This document shows positions 1 to 7,621 of a stretch of DNA of 15,088 nt, in pieces; within the stretch, counting starts at the first letter, position 1; the number at the start of each line of letters is the position of its first letter. The notes below the pieces were generated by a model. It did not search any database. It was not told the origin of the DNA and was given only the letters and a program-made list of their open reading frames with translations. This DNA is from Hyphomicrobiales bacterium (GTDB taxonomy: Bacteria > Pseudomonadota > Alphaproteobacteria > Rhizobiales > Aestuariivirgaceae), in assembly GCA_027031305.1 (NCBI GenBank), contig JALVRJ010000182.1, positions 1 to 15,088 of the forward strand, written 5' to 3'. A program made the translations under genes and the position numbers.

Positions 1-197
1 GCCCGGTGCCCCTGCCGACGCGGATTGAGCGCTTCACCGTGAACCGCTCGCCGCACATCGACAAGAAAAGTCGCGAACAGTTCGAGATTCGCACCCACCG
101 CCGGCTGCTGGATATCATCGATCCGACGCCGCAGACGGTGGACGCGCTGATGAAGCTCGATCTGGCCGCCGGCGTGGATGTCGAGATCAAGATCTGA
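1..197 (+). CDS. rpsJ: 30S ribosomal protein S10, 3' part only
   Basis: This is the C-terminal part of S10, a protein of the 30S head that also joins transcription antitermination complexes as NusE. The reading frame is open from the left edge (codons from base 3) to TGA at 195-197. The visible residues match the S10 C-terminal half: [20 protein letters not shown], then [17 protein letters not shown], ending in DVEIKI. About the first 40 residues of a protein of roughly 102 lie outside the window. The GTG at base 6 is an internal valine, not a start. rplC follows after 38 bp, so this is the first gene of the S10 block. Confidence 0.97.
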   Translation, partial: PVPLPTRIERFTVNRSPHIDKKSREQFEIRTHRRLLDIIDPTPQTVDALMKLDLAAGVDVEIKI

Positions 198-238
198 CGA
201 ACACGCTGCGAATTCATTAATTTCAGGGAGTTGCGATG

Positions 239-961
239 ATGCGCTCAGGGCTGATCGCACAGAAGGTTGGCATGACACGGATTTTCACCGACGAGGGCGA
301 CGCCATTCCGGTGACCGTGCTGAAGGTGGAAAACTGCCGTGTCGTGGCCCAGCGCACCCGTGAACGCGACGGCTACACCGCCGTGCAGCTTGGCGCCGGC
401 AAGGCCAAGGTCAAGCGCATGAGCAAGCCGCTGCGCGGCCATTTCGCCAAGGCGCACGTGGAGCCCAAGCGCAAGCTGGCGGAGTTCCGCGTGTCGGAGG
501 ACAACCTGATCGAGGTGGGCGCGGAGCTGACGGCCGATCACTTCGTGCCCGGGCAGTTCGTCGACGTCACCGGCATTTCCATCGGCAAGGGCTTCGCCGG
601 CGCCATGAAGCGCTGGAACTTCGGCGGCCTGCGCGCCTCGCACGGCGTTTCCATCGCCCATCGCTCGCACGGTTCCACCGGCCAGTGCCAGGATCCGGGA
701 AAGGTGTTCAAGGGCAAGAAGATGGCTGGCCACATGGGCGCGCGCCGGGTCACCACCCAGAACCTGAAGGTCATCAGCACCGATGCCGAGCGCGGACTCA
801 TCCTGGTGCGTGGCGCCGTGCCGGGTGCCAAGGGCTCCTGGGTGTTCATTCGCGACGCGGTGAAGAAGCCCCTGCCTGAAAACGCGCCATTGCCCGCCGC
901 CATCAGGAAGCCGGCAGGCGAGGAAGCGGCGCCGGAAGCCGCCGCCGCGGAGGAGGGTTGA
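239..961 (+). CDS. rplC: 50S ribosomal protein L3
   Basis: L3 is an early-assembly 50S protein that binds 23S rRNA near the peptidyl transferase centre. The N-terminus [15 protein letters not shown], the middle [20 protein letters not shown] and the loop [20 protein letters not shown] are diagnostic. Gln151 matches the glutamine methylated by PrmB in E. coli (Q150). Two adjacent ATGs exist (236 and 239). I chose 239 because the MRSG start is usual and it sits 8 nt after AGGGAG (225-230); 236 would add one Met. The 240-residue protein is longer than E. coli L3 (209) owing to an Ala/Glu-rich tail after about residue 210, common in alphaproteobacterial L3. rplD starts 4 bp after the stop. Confidence 0.97.
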   Translation: MRSGLIAQKVGMTRIFTDEGDAIPVTVLKVENCRVVAQRTRERDGYTAVQLGAGKAKVKRMSKPLRGHFAKAHVEPKRKLAEFRVSEDNLIEVGAELTADHFVPGQFVDVTGISIGKGFAGAMKRWNFGGLRASHGVSIAHRSHGSTGQCQDPGKVFKGKKMAGHMGARRVTTQNLKVISTDAERGLILVRGAVPGAKGSWVFIRDAVKKPLPENAPLPAAIRKPAGEEAAPEAAAAEEG

Positions 962-965
962 GGCC

Positions 966-1586
966 ATGAAAATGGATGTGCAGAAACTGACCGCCCAGAA
1001 GGCGGGGAGCATCGAACTGCCGGACGACATCTTCGGACTGGACCCGCGCGCCGACCTGCTGCACCGCATGGTGGTGTGGCAGCTGGCCAAGCGCCGCGCC
1101 GGCACCCACAAGACCAAGACCCGTGGCGAGGTCAACCGCACCGGTGCCAAGTGGGGCCGCCAGAAGGGCCTGGGCCGGGCCCGTCACGGCAGCCGCAAGT
1201 CGGGCATTTTCGTCGGCGGCGGCAAGGCGCACGGCCCCAAGCCACGCAGCCACGCCATCGGCCTGCCGAAGAAGATGCGCGCGCTGGCCCTGAAATACGC
1301 CCTTTCCGCCAAGGTGAAGGACGGCTCGCTGGTGGTGCTGGAAAGCACCGAGGTGGCCAAGCCGAAGACGAAGGCGGTGAAGGAAGCGTTGCACAAGCTT
1401 GGGCTGGAAAACGCGCTCATCATCGACGGCCGCGAGGTTGACGAGAACTTCGCCAGGGCGGCCCGCAACATTCCGAACATCGACGTGCTGCCGGTGCAGG
1501 GCATCAATGTCTATGACATTCTGCGCCGCGACAAGCTGGCGCTCACCAAGGCCGCCGTCGAGGCATTGCAGGAGCGGTTCCAATGA
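966..1586 (+). CDS. rplD: 50S ribosomal protein L4
   Basis: L4 is a 23S rRNA-binding protein whose long loop lines the peptide exit tunnel. In E. coli it also represses the S10 operon at its leader. The 206 residues include the basic tunnel loop at about 45-95 ([20 protein letters not shown], then [14 protein letters not shown]), which also carries known macrolide-resistance positions in other bacteria. The C-terminal part ([19 protein letters not shown]) is typical. ATG 966 is 8 nt after GGAGGG, which lies in the end of rplC, so the two are likely translationally coupled; ATG 972 is an in-frame alternative. The stop overlaps the rplW start by 4 nt (ATGA). The S10 leader is outside the window, so L4 autoregulation cannot be judged. 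Confidence 0.97.
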   Translation: MKMDVQKLTAQKAGSIELPDDIFGLDPRADLLHRMVVWQLAKRRAGTHKTKTRGEVNRTGAKWGRQKGLGRARHGSRKSGIFVGGGKAHGPKPRSHAIGLPKKMRALALKYALSAKVKDGSLVVLESTEVAKPKTKAVKEALHKLGLENALIIDGREVDENFARAARNIPNIDVLPVQGINVYDILRRDKLALTKAAVEALQERFQ

Positions 1587-1876
1587 GCAGCGAACGCCAT
1601 TACGACATCATTCTCTCGCCGGTGATCACCGAGAAGTCCACCCTCGCCGCGGAGCACAACAAGGTGGTCTTCAACGTGGCGAAGAATGCCTCCAAGCCGC
1701 AGATCAAGGCCGCCGTCGAGGCCTTGTTCGGCGTCAAGGTGAAAAAGGTCAACACGCTGGTGCGCAAGGGCAAGGTCAAGCGCTTCCGCGGCACCGTTGG
1801 CAAGCAGAAGGACGTCAAGAAGGCCATCGTGACGCTGGAAGAGGGCCAGACCATCGACCTGGCCTCGGGCCTTTAA
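1583..1876 (+). CDS. rplW: 50S ribosomal protein L23
   Basis: L23 sits at the rim of the polypeptide exit tunnel and is the docking point for trigger factor, SRP and the SecYEG channel. The 97-residue product has the family features SPVITEKST (12-20), the conserved helix with [20 protein letters not shown] and the C-terminal strand [10 protein letters not shown]. Its length is normal for bacterial L23. The start overlaps the rplD stop in an ATGA arrangement, so it is probably translated by re-initiating ribosomes. rplB follows after 19 bp. Confidence 0.97.
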   Translation: MSSERHYDIILSPVITEKSTLAAEHNKVVFNVAKNASKPQIKAAVEALFGVKVKKVNTLVRKGKVKRFRGTVGKQKDVKKAIVTLEEGQTIDLASGL

Positions 1877-1895
1877 GGGGTAAGGGTTCAGAACC

Positions 1896-2741
1896 ATGGC
1901 ACTGAAGAAATACAAGCCCATCACCAACGGTATGCGCGGCCTCGTGCTGGTCGACCGTTCGGAGCTGCACAAGGGCGGCCCCGTCAAGCAGCTCACCGAG
2001 GGCCTCACCAAGACGGGCGGCCGCAACAACTACGGTCGCGTCACCGCGCGCCACCGTGGCGGTGGGCACAAGCGCAGCTATCGCATCATCGATTTCAAGC
2101 GCAACAGGAAGGACGTGCCGGCGAAGGTCGTGCGCCTGGAGTATGACCCGAACCGCACCGGCTTTATCGCGCTGATCGAATACGAGGACGGCGAACTGGC
2201 CTACATCCTCGCCCCGCAGCGCCTGCAACCGGGCGATACGGTCATGGCCTCCGACAAGCAGCTGGACGTCAAGCCCGGCAACGCCATGCCGCTTTCGGTC
2301 ATGCCTATTGGCACCATCATCCATAACGTCGAGATGAAGCCGGGCAAGGGCGGCCAGATCGCCCGCGCCGCCGGCACCTACGCCCAGCTGGTCGGCCGTG
2401 ACGCCGGCTATGCCATGCTGCGCCTGAAGTCCGGCGAGGTGCGCATGGTGCGCGCCGAGTGCATGGCCACCGTCGGTGCCGTGTCCAACCCCGACAACAT
2501 GAACATCAACCTCGGCAAGGCCGGGCGCTCGCGCTGGCTGGGCCGTCGTCCGCACACCCGCGGCGTCGCCATGAACCCGGTGGACCACCCCCACGGCGGC
2601 GGCGAGGGCAAGACCTCCGGCGGCCGTCACCCGGTCACCCCGTGGGGCAAGCCCACCAAGGGCGCGCGCACCCGTCGCAACAAGGCCACGGACAAGTACA
2701 TCGTCCGGTCGCGTCATCTGCGCAAGAAGAAGCGGAAGTAA
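1896..2741 (+). CDS. rplB: 50S ribosomal protein L2
   Basis: L2 is one of the most conserved 50S proteins. It binds 23S rRNA, is needed for subunit association and lies close to the peptidyl transferase centre. The 281 residues contain the N-terminal RNA-binding half ([19 protein letters not shown], 51-69) and the C-terminal signature [12 protein letters not shown] (227-238). His231 corresponds to the functionally important His229 of E. coli. The tail [11 protein letters not shown] is strongly basic. The length is close to the usual 273-280. The start is preceded by AAGGGGTAAGG just after the rplW stop. Confidence 0.98.
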   Translation: MALKKYKPITNGMRGLVLVDRSELHKGGPVKQLTEGLTKTGGRNNYGRVTARHRGGGHKRSYRIIDFKRNRKDVPAKVVRLEYDPNRTGFIALIEYEDGELAYILAPQRLQPGDTVMASDKQLDVKPGNAMPLSVMPIGTIIHNVEMKPGKGGQIARAAGTYAQLVGRDAGYAMLRLKSGEVRMVRAECMATVGAVSNPDNMNINLGKAGRSRWLGRRPHTRGVAMNPVDHPHGGGEGKTSGGRHPVTPWGKPTKGARTRRNKATDKYIVRSRHLRKKKRK

Positions 2742-2762
2742 TTTGCAAGGGAAACGGTCATC

Positions 2763-3041
2763 ATGGCTCGTTCAGTCTGGAAAGGCCCGTTCGTCGACCC
2801 GTATCTGCTGAAGAAGGCGGAAGCGGCGCGCGAATCCGGCCGCGCGGCCCCCATCAGGATCTGGTCTCGCCGTTCCACCATCCTGCCGCAGTTCGTCGGC
2901 CTCACCTTCGCTGTGCACAACGGCCGCAAGCATGTGCCGGTGCTGGTGACGGAGGAGATGGTGGGACACAAGTTTGGTGAATTCGCGCCCACCCGCACCT
3001 ATTACGGACACGGGGCGGACAAGAAAGCGAAGAGGAAATAA
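2763..3041 (+). CDS. rpsS: 30S ribosomal protein S19
   Basis: S19 is a 30S head protein that forms a complex with S13 and contacts A-site tRNA and the intersubunit bridge. The 92 residues show the complete family pattern: [17 protein letters not shown] at the N-terminus, [16 protein letters not shown] (31-46), and [20 protein letters not shown] (52-71) followed by [12 protein letters not shown]. The length is typical. AAGGGAAACGG lies in the 21-bp spacer upstream as ribosome-binding site. rplV follows after only 3 bp, consistent with one polycistronic message. Confidence 0.97.
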   Translation: MARSVWKGPFVDPYLLKKAEAARESGRAAPIRIWSRRSTILPQFVGLTFAVHNGRKHVPVLVTEEMVGHKFGEFAPTRTYYGHGADKKAKRK

Positions 3042-3044
3042 GTC

Positions 3045-3425
3045 ATGGGCAAGCGCAAGAATCCGCGTCGCGTGGCGGACAACGAGGCCCGCGCCGTGAA
3101 CCGGATGATCCGCACCAGCCCCATCAAGCTCAATGAGGTGGCGCGGATGATCCGCAAGAAACCGGTCGACAAGGCGCTGGCCACGCTCGAGTTCTCGCGC
3201 AAGCGCGTTGCGCGCGAGGTGAAGAAGACGCTCGAGTCCGCCATCGCCAACGCCGAGAACAACCATGGCCTCGACATCGACAACCTGATCGTCGCAGAGG
3301 CCTATGTCGGCAAGTCGCTGGTCATGAAGCGCTGGCGTCCGCGCGCCCGCGGCCGCGTCGGGCGGATCCTGAAACCGTTCTCGCGCCTTACCATCGTCGT
3401 GCGCGAAGTTGAGGAGGTGAACTGA
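3045..3425 (+). CDS. rplV: 50S ribosomal protein L22
   Basis: L22 binds all domains of 23S rRNA and, with L4, forms the narrow part of the exit tunnel through an extended beta-hairpin. The 126 residues include [20 protein letters not shown] (25-44) and the tunnel hairpin at about 88-112, with [20 protein letters not shown] (91-110). Deletions in that loop give macrolide resistance elsewhere; here it is intact. The product is slightly longer than E. coli L22 (110), mainly at the N-terminus, as in other alphaproteobacteria. Its TGA shares one base with the rpsC ATG (TGATG), indicating translational coupling. Confidence 0.97.
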   Translation: MGKRKNPRRVADNEARAVNRMIRTSPIKLNEVARMIRKKPVDKALATLEFSRKRVAREVKKTLESAIANAENNHGLDIDNLIVAEAYVGKSLVMKRWRPRARGRVGRILKPFSRLTIVVREVEEVN

Positions 3426-4168
3426 TGGGCCAGAAAGTCAATCCGATCGGGTTCCGCCTCGGCGTCAACCGCACCTGGGATTCGCGCTGGTATGCCAACA
3501 AGGGCGACTACGGCGACCTGCTGCACGCCGACCTGAAGGTGCGCGACTACATTCGCGACAACCTGAAGAACGCCGGCATCTCGAAGGTCATCATCGAGCG
3601 CCCGCACAAGAAGTGCCGCGTGACCATCCACACCGCGCGTCCCGGCGTCATCATTGGCAAGAAGGGCGCCGATATCGAGAAGCTGCGCCGCAAGCTCTCG
3701 CAGCTGGCCGGCACCGACGTGCATCTGAACGTGGTGGAGGTGCGCAAGCCCGAGATCGACGCCCAGCTGGTGGCCGACAACATCGCCCAGCAGCTCGAGC
3801 GCCGCGTCGCCTTCCGCCGTGCCATGAAGCGCGCCGTGCAGTCGGCCATGCGCATGGGCGCCGGTGGCATCCGCATCAACTGCGGCGGTCGTCTTGGCGG
3901 CGCCGAGATCGCCCGTACCGAATGGTATCGCGAGGGGCGCGTGCCGCTGCACACCTTGCGCGCGCACATCGACTACGGCACCGCCACCGCCGTGACCGCT
4001 TATGGCACCAATGGCATCAAGGTCTGGATCTTCAAGGGCGAGCTGATGGAACACGACCCCTTCGCCCAGGAAAGGCACGACAAGCAGTTGCAGGAAGGCG
4101 GCGGCCGGCCGCGCCGTGGCGGCGGAGGCCGCCGGCGCGAGGGTGGCCGCCCCGGCAGGCAGGCCTGA
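3425..4168 (+). CDS. rpsC: 30S ribosomal protein S3
   Basis: S3 lies at the mRNA entry channel of the 30S head and contributes to mRNA unwinding. The N-terminus [13 protein letters not shown] is diagnostic. A type-II KH domain follows with the GxxG loop at residues 78-81 ([13 protein letters not shown]), then the C-terminal S3 domain with [20 protein letters not shown]. The last 25 or so residues are almost only Gly and Arg ([20 protein letters not shown]). Such basic tails vary in S3 and are common in alphaproteobacteria; E. coli S3 has 233 residues against 247 here. The gene overlaps rplV by 1 nt. Confidence 0.97.
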   Translation: MGQKVNPIGFRLGVNRTWDSRWYANKGDYGDLLHADLKVRDYIRDNLKNAGISKVIIERPHKKCRVTIHTARPGVIIGKKGADIEKLRRKLSQLAGTDVHLNVVEVRKPEIDAQLVADNIAQQLERRVAFRRAMKRAVQSAMRMGAGGIRINCGGRLGGAEIARTEWYREGRVPLHTLRAHIDYGTATAVTAYGTNGIKVWIFKGELMEHDPFAQERHDKQLQEGGGRPRRGGGGRRREGGRPGRQA

Positions 4169-4201
4169 GGCATCGCCGGATCAATTTGGGAGTTCTGAGC
4201 T

Positions 4202-4618
4202 ATGTTGCAGCCGAAACGCACCAAGTTTCGCAAGGTCCAGAAGGGTCGCCTGAGGGGCGTCGCCAAGGGAGGCACCCGGCTTACCTTCGGCGCCTATGGA
4301 CTGAAGGCCTTGCAGGCCGAGCGCATCACCGCGCGCCAGATCGAGGCCGCGCGCCGCGCCATCACCCGCCACATGAAGCGCACGGGCAAGGTCTGGATTC
4401 GTGTTTTCCCGGACCTGCCGGTCACCCAGAAGCCGACGGAAGTGCGCATGGGCAAGGGCAAGGGCTCGGTGGAATACTGGGCCGCGCGCGTCAAGCCGGG
4501 ACGCATCCTCTTCGAGATCGATGGCGTCTCGCGCGAGATCGCCGAGGAGGCCATGCGCCTCGCCGCCGCCAAGCTGCCCATCAAGTGCCGCTTCGTGGCG
4601 CGTCCGGGCGCCGAATGA
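4202..4618 (+). CDS. rplP: 50S ribosomal protein L16
   Basis: L16 binds 23S rRNA near the A-site tRNA elbow and is added late in 50S assembly. The 138 residues carry KRTKFRK at the N-terminus, [19 protein letters not shown] (19-37), and the signature [20 protein letters not shown] (81-100). Arg82 aligns with the arginine hydroxylated by YcfD in E. coli (Arg81). The length matches the family. GGGAG upstream of ATG 4202 serves as ribosome-binding site. A 7-bp perfect hairpin begins 5 bp after the stop. Confidence 0.97.
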   Translation: MLQPKRTKFRKVQKGRLRGVAKGGTRLTFGAYGLKALQAERITARQIEAARRAITRHMKRTGKVWIRVFPDLPVTQKPTEVRMGKGKGSVEYWAARVKPGRILFEIDGVSREIAEEAMRLAAAKLPIKCRFVARPGAE

Positions 4619-4623
4619 TCTGA

Positions 4624-4641
4624 CCGGGCGGATGCGCCCGG
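4624..4641 (+). other. Perfect 7-bp hairpin in rplP-rpmC spacer
   Basis: CCGGGCG (4624-4630) pairs exactly with CGCCCGG (4635-4641) around a GATG loop. It starts 5 bp after the rplP stop. Only a short TTT follows after three bases, so it is not a convincing factor-independent terminator. It could stabilise or mark a processing point in the message; the function is inferred. Confidence 0.6.
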
Positions 4642-4679
4642 GAGTTTGAAACGACACGGGAAATTTGGAGACAGTGGCC

Positions 4680-4892
4680 ATGAAACCGGCCGAGATCAGG
4701 GCGATGAGCGACGAGGAGCTGAAGGGTAGGCTTCTGGAGCTCAAGAAGGAACAGTTCAACCTGCGCTTCCAGAAGGCCGCCGGCCAACTGGAGAACACCG
4801 CGCGGATCCGCCAGGTGCGGCGCGACATCGCCCGCATCAAGACGGAAATGACCGCGCGCCGCAAGCACAAGGCCGCCCAGGCCGCCGGCTGA
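4680..4892 (+). CDS. rpmC: 50S ribosomal protein L29
   Basis: L29 is a small two-helix protein at the exit tunnel next to L23. I placed the start at ATG 4680, giving [20 protein letters not shown] and a total of 70 residues. GGAG (4667-4670) lies 9 nt before it. An upstream in-frame TTG (4665) would add five residues but overlaps that ribosome-binding site. The core [20 protein letters not shown] (25-44) and [10 protein letters not shown] are characteristic. The spacer to rpsQ is 94 bp, much longer than the near-overlap usual for this gene pair in other proteobacteria. Confidence 0.96.
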   Translation: MKPAEIRAMSDEELKGRLLELKKEQFNLRFQKAAGQLENTARIRQVRRDIARIKTEMTARRKHKAAQAAG

Positions 4893-4902
4893 CGCATGTC
4901 AG

Positions 4903-4914
4903 CCGTGCGCACGG
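4903..4914. repeat. 12-bp perfect palindrome after rpmC
   Basis: CCGTGCGCACGG is identical to its reverse complement and begins 11 bp after the rpmC stop. As RNA it could form only a 4-bp stem with a GCGC loop. As DNA it is a full dyad that could bind a dimeric protein. No T-tract follows (GGAAAAATGG instead). The role is unknown. Confidence 0.5.
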
Positions 4915-4924
4915 GGAAAAATGG

Positions 4925-4953
4925 TTGAAATAACGGGCGCTGCCGTTCATATC
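4925..4953 (+). promoter_or_regulatory. Possible weak sigma-70-type promoter before rpsQ
   Basis: TTGAAA (4925-4930) is followed after 17 bp by CATATC (4948-4953) in a locally AT-richer stretch of an otherwise GC-rich region. The -35 matches five of six consensus bases and the -10 only three of six. It lies 34 bp upstream of rpsQ, near the S10/spc junction where E. coli has a promoter (there between rpsQ and rplN). This is suggestive only. Confidence 0.25.
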
Positions 4954-4986
4954 TGGCGGCGTTGATTTGCAAAGAGAGACAGGAAC

Positions 4987-5235
4987 ATGCCGAAGCGCGT
5001 ATTGCAGGGCACGGTGGTATCCGACGCCAACGACAAGACCGTCGTGGTGTTGGTGGAGCGTCGTTTCACGCACCCGCTCTACAAGAAGACGGTGCGCCGC
5101 ACCAAGAAATACCACGCCCATGACGAGAACAACGAGTTCAAGGTGGGCGACGTGGTGCGCATCGAGGAATGCCGCCCGCTTTCGCGCAACAAGCGCTGGC
5201 GGGTGGTCGAGCGTGTGGAGAGCGCCCGCGCCTGA
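4987..5235 (+). CDS. rpsQ: 30S ribosomal protein S17
   Basis: S17 is a primary 16S rRNA-binding protein of the 30S body with an OB fold. The 82 residues contain [20 protein letters not shown], the middle [20 protein letters not shown], and the signature [18 protein letters not shown] (54-71). The length is normal. AGAGAGACAGGA upstream gives the ribosome-binding site. It is the last gene of the classical S10 operon and is isolated by long spacers on both sides (94 and 183 bp). Confidence 0.97.
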   Translation: MPKRVLQGTVVSDANDKTVVVLVERRFTHPLYKKTVRRTKKYHAHDENNEFKVGDVVRIEECRPLSRNKRWRVVERVESARA

Positions 5236-5256
5236 CGCTTGGAGCGGGGTGGCGCC

Positions 5257-5388
5257 ATGACCGTCATCCGCTCCCTTCTCGTGGCGCTGCCGTGGGAAGG
5301 CGCCGAGGTCGATGAAGCCTCGGTCGACAACGGATATCAACCGGCTGGCGCGGACAGCCGCAGCCGCCGGAAGACGGAACGGAAATGA
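5257..5388 (+). CDS. Possible small ORF, 43 codons, between rpsQ and rplN
   Basis: An ATG-to-TGA frame fills most of the 183-bp spacer. It reads MTVIRSLLVALPWEGAEVDE, then ASVDNGYQPAGADSRSRRKT and ERK. GGAG (5241-5244) is 12 nt upstream, a little far. The first half is mildly hydrophobic and the end basic. I recognise no family. Many third positions are G or C, but that is expected by chance at this base composition. The same stretch forms two 6-bp hairpins, so it may be an untranslated regulatory spacer instead. Confidence 0.2.
   Translation: MTVIRSLLVALPWEGAEVDEASVDNGYQPAGADSRSRRKTERK
5303..5360 (+). other. Two tandem hairpins in rpsQ-rplN spacer
   Basis: CCGAGG (5303-5308) pairs with CCTCGG (5318-5323) over a 9-nt loop. 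Then CGGCTG (5342-5347) pairs with CAGCCG (5355-5360) over a 7-nt loop. Neither is followed by a T-tract. GGCGCC also occurs twice nearby (5251-5256 and 5299-5304). Tandem stems at the S10/spc boundary could regulate or protect the rplN message; the role is inferred. Confidence 0.45.
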
Positions 5389-5418
5389 CAACGAAATTGG
5401 AATTGAACGGGTGAAGCC

Positions 5419-5787
5419 ATGATCCAGGTGGAGACGAAGCTGGACGTCGCCGACAACTCCGGCGCCCGCAAGGTGCAGTGCATCAAGGTGCTCGGCGGCT
5501 CCAAGCGCAAGTATGCCTCCGTGGGCGACATCATCGTCGTGTCGGTGAAGGAGGCCATTCCGCGCGGCCGCGTGAAGAAGGGCCAGGTGCTCAAGGCCGT
5601 GGTGGTGCGCACCGCCAAGGACGTCAAGCGTCCGGATGGCTCCGTCATCCGCTTCGACAACAACGCCGCGGTGCTCATCAACAACCAGGGCGAACCCATC
5701 GGCACCCGCATTTTCGGTCCGGTGCCGCGTGAGCTGCGCGCCAAGAACCACATGAAGATCGTATCGCTCGCTCCGGAGGTGCTGTAA
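5419..5787 (+). CDS. rplN: 50S ribosomal protein L14
   Basis: L14 forms intersubunit bridges with the 30S subunit and is the docking site of the silencing factor RsfS. The 122 residues match the family throughout: [20 protein letters not shown], then [40 protein letters not shown], and the end [20 protein letters not shown]. The length equals that of E. coli L14 (123) within one residue. It is the first gene of the spc block. Its TAA shares a base with the rplX ATG (TAATG), so the two are probably coupled. Confidence 0.98.
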   Translation: MIQVETKLDVADNSGARKVQCIKVLGGSKRKYASVGDIIVVSVKEAIPRGRVKKGQVLKAVVVRTAKDVKRPDGSVIRFDNNAAVLINNQGEPIGTRIFGPVPRELRAKNHMKIVSLAPEVL

Positions 5788-6104
5788 TGGCTGCGAAAAT
5801 CAAGAAGGGCGACACGGTCGTCGTCATCGCCGGTCGCGACAAGGGCAAGAAGGGCGAGGTCCTCAAGGTCCTGCCGAAGGAAAATCGCGCCATCGTCAAG
5901 GGTGTGAACATCGTCAAGCGCCATCAGCGCCCCTCGGCCAACCAGGCCGGCGGCATCATCGAGAAGGAGGCGCCCGTTCACATCTCCAACCTGGCCCATC
6001 TCGATCCCAAGGACGGCAAGCCGACGCGGGTGGGTTTCAGGGTGCTGGATGATGGACGCAAGGTGCGCTATGCGAAGCGTTCGGGAGAGGTGATCGATGT
6101 CTGA
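5787..6104 (+). CDS. rplX: 50S ribosomal protein L24
   Basis: L24 is an assembly-initiator protein that binds the 5' domain of 23S rRNA. The 105 residues begin with a KOW motif (about 5-32: [20 protein letters not shown]) and continue with [20 protein letters not shown] and the C-terminal [20 protein letters not shown]. The length is typical. The gene overlaps rplN by 1 nt and rplE by 8 nt. The rplX-rplE overlap leaves no intergenic space for an S8 repressor site there, unlike the arrangement known in E. coli, although a site inside the rplE coding start cannot be excluded by eye. Confidence 0.97.
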   Translation: MAAKIKKGDTVVVIAGRDKGKKGEVLKVLPKENRAIVKGVNIVKRHQRPSANQAGGIIEKEAPVHISNLAHLDPKDGKPTRVGFRVLDDGRKVRYAKRSGEVIDV

Positions 6105-6681
6105 CAAGGAAAAATACGTTCCGCGCCTGCGCAAGCATTATGACGAGGTCGTCAGGCCGCAGCTCGTCGAGCGCTTCGGCTACACCAACCCCATGCAGGT
6201 GCCGAAGCTTCAGAAGATCGTGCTCAACATGGGCGTAGGCGAGGCGGTGCAGGATTCCAAGCTGGTCCAGTTCGCCGCCGACGAGCTGACCAAGATCGCT
6301 GGCCAGCGCGCCGTCATCACCCGCGCGCGCAAGGCCATCGCCGGCTTCAAGCTGCGCGCCGGAATGCCCATCGGCGCCAAGGTCACGGTGCGCGGCGACC
6401 GCATGTACGAGCTGCTCGACCGCATCGTCAACATTGCGCTGCCGCGCGTGCGCGACTTCCGTGGCCTCAATCCGAAGAGCTGCGACGGCAACGGCAACTA
6501 CGCCTTCGGCATCCGCGAGCACATCGTGTTCCCGGAAATCGACTACGACAAGGCCCTGAAGATTCTCGGCCTTGACGTCATCATCCACACCAGCGCGGAA
6601 ACGGACGAGGAGGCCAGGGCCCTGCTGGAAGGCTTCAACTTCCCGTTCCGCAAGCGCCGCCAGCAGCAGCAGGCGGCCTGA
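6097..6681 (+). CDS. rplE: 50S ribosomal protein L5
   Basis: L5 binds 5S rRNA in the central protuberance and contacts P-site tRNA and S13. The 194 residues include [16 protein letters not shown] (35-50), [20 protein letters not shown] (79-98), and [20 protein letters not shown] (121-140), followed by [12 protein letters not shown]. It is about 15 residues longer than E. coli L5 (179), mainly through a Gln-rich basic tail ([10 protein letters not shown]). The start overlaps the end of rplX by 8 nt, with ribosome-binding sequence GGAGAGG inside rplX. Confidence 0.97.
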   Translation: MSDKEKYVPRLRKHYDEVVRPQLVERFGYTNPMQVPKLQKIVLNMGVGEAVQDSKLVQFAADELTKIAGQRAVITRARKAIAGFKLRAGMPIGAKVTVRGDRMYELLDRIVNIALPRVRDFRGLNPKSCDGNGNYAFGIREHIVFPEIDYDKALKILGLDVIIHTSAETDEEARALLEGFNFPFRKRRQQQQAA

Positions 6682-6731
6682 GGCGACCACGACCGGGCCA
6701 ACGAGATACAGAACCAAGAGGCTGAACGAGC

Positions 6732-7037
6732 ATGGCGAAGAAGGGCAAGATCGAAAGCAACGAGAAGCGCAAGAAACTGGCGCGCAAGTATGCGAAGAAG
6801 CGCGCCGCGCTGTTGGCCATCGCGCGCGACCGTTCGCGTCCCATCGAGGAGCGCTGGGAGGCGCAGATGAAGCTGGCCAGCTTGCCGCGCAATTCCGCGC
6901 CCATCCGTGTGCGCAACCGCTGCGAGCTGACCGGGCGTCCGCGCGGCTATTACCGCAAGTTCCGCCTGTCGCGCATCGCCCTGCGCGAACTGGCCAACCG
7001 TGGCCTGTTGCCCGGCGTCACCAAGGCGAGCTGGTAA
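6732..7037 (+). CDS. rpsN: 30S ribosomal protein S14, zinc-free long form
   Basis: S14 is a 30S head protein near the A and P sites. The 101 residues are the long (C-minus) form: only one cysteine (Cys64) is present, so the CxxC pairs that bind zinc in the short form are missing, as usual in proteobacteria. Diagnostic parts are [31 protein letters not shown] (47-66) and [15 protein letters not shown] (67-81). GAGG precedes the start at 8-9 nt. It lies in the expected place between rplE and rpsH; the 110-bp spacer after it is rich in dyads. Confidence 0.97.
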   Translation: MAKKGKIESNEKRKKLARKYAKKRAALLAIARDRSRPIEERWEAQMKLASLPRNSAPIRVRNRCELTGRPRGYYRKFRLSRIALRELANRGLLPGVTKASW

Positions 7038-7062
7038 GGCCCGGTCCGGCGAGCCGTTGAAT

Positions 7063-7117
7063 CCGGCGTCATCGGCGCCGGTCGAGCGATATCGCCCTGT
7101 CGCCGCGCCCAACGCGG
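7063..7117 (+). other. Three consecutive dyads in rpsN-rpsH spacer
   Basis: CCGGCG (7063-7068) pairs with CGCCGG (7076-7081). GCGATATCGC (7086-7095) is a perfect palindrome. CCGCG (7103-7107) pairs with CGCGG (7113-7117). All lie in the 110-bp spacer upstream of rpsH, ending about 15 bp before its ribosome-binding site. No U-tract follows. Because S8 is the known repressor of the E. coli spc operon, this spacer is a reasonable place to look for an S8 target, but I cannot identify the S8 consensus here. Confidence 0.45.
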
Positions 7118-7147
7118 GGCAGGGGGCTGATCGAGAGGAGAAAGGAC

Positions 7148-7546
7148 ATGACGATTACCGACCCGATCGCGGACATGCTGGCCCGCATCCGCAATGCCCA
7201 CATGCGGCACAAGGCCACCGTCCGTATGCCGGCCTCGCGGATGCGCGAGCGCATCCTGCAGGTCTTGCAGGACGAAGGCTACATCCGCGGCTTCAAGCGC
7301 ATTGATCTCGGCGGCGGCAAGGCCGATCTAGAGATCGAGCTGAAATATTACGACGGCGAGCCCGTCATCCGCGAGATCACGCGCGTGTCACGCCCCGGCC
7401 GCCGCGTATACACGTCCGTCGAGGATATGCCGCTGGTCTACAACGGCCTTGGCATCGCCATCCTCTCCACTTCCCGCGGCGTCATGAGCGACGCGCAGGC
7501 GCGCGAGCACAACGTCGGCGGCGAGGTGATCTGCACGGTATTCTGA
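7148..7546 (+). CDS. rpsH: 30S ribosomal protein S8
   Basis: S8 binds the central domain of 16S rRNA early in assembly and in E. coli represses translation of spc operon mRNA. The 132 residues start [16 protein letters not shown] and end with the signature [20 protein letters not shown] (107-126), then VICTVF. Length and order are normal. GAGAGGAGAAAGGAC just before ATG 7148 gives one of the strongest ribosome-binding sites in the cluster. Structured spacers flank the gene on both sides. Confidence 0.98.
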   Translation: MTITDPIADMLARIRNAHMRHKATVRMPASRMRERILQVLQDEGYIRGFKRIDLGGGKADLEIELKYYDGEPVIREITRVSRPGRRVYTSVEDMPLVYNGLGIAILSTSRGVMSDAQAREHNVGGEVICTVF

Positions 7547-7560
7547 TCCACGGCCCTGGC

Positions 7561-7585
7561 CGGCGCGCCGGAGGCTGGCGCGCCG
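7561..7585 (+). other. 9-bp GC-only hairpin in rpsH-rplF spacer
   Basis: GGCGCGCC occurs twice (7562-7569 and 7577-7584). Being self-complementary, the copies pair with each other, and the flanking C7561 and G7585 extend the stem to 9 bp around the loop GGAGGCT. The first copy is also the centre of a 12-bp palindrome (7560-7571). There is no T-tract. It lies 15 bp after rpsH and 37 bp before rplF, and is probably among the most stable structures in the window. Confidence 0.6.
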
Positions 7586-7621
7586 CGAACGCGGCCAAAG
7601 ACCTGAGGAAGGAACATCATC

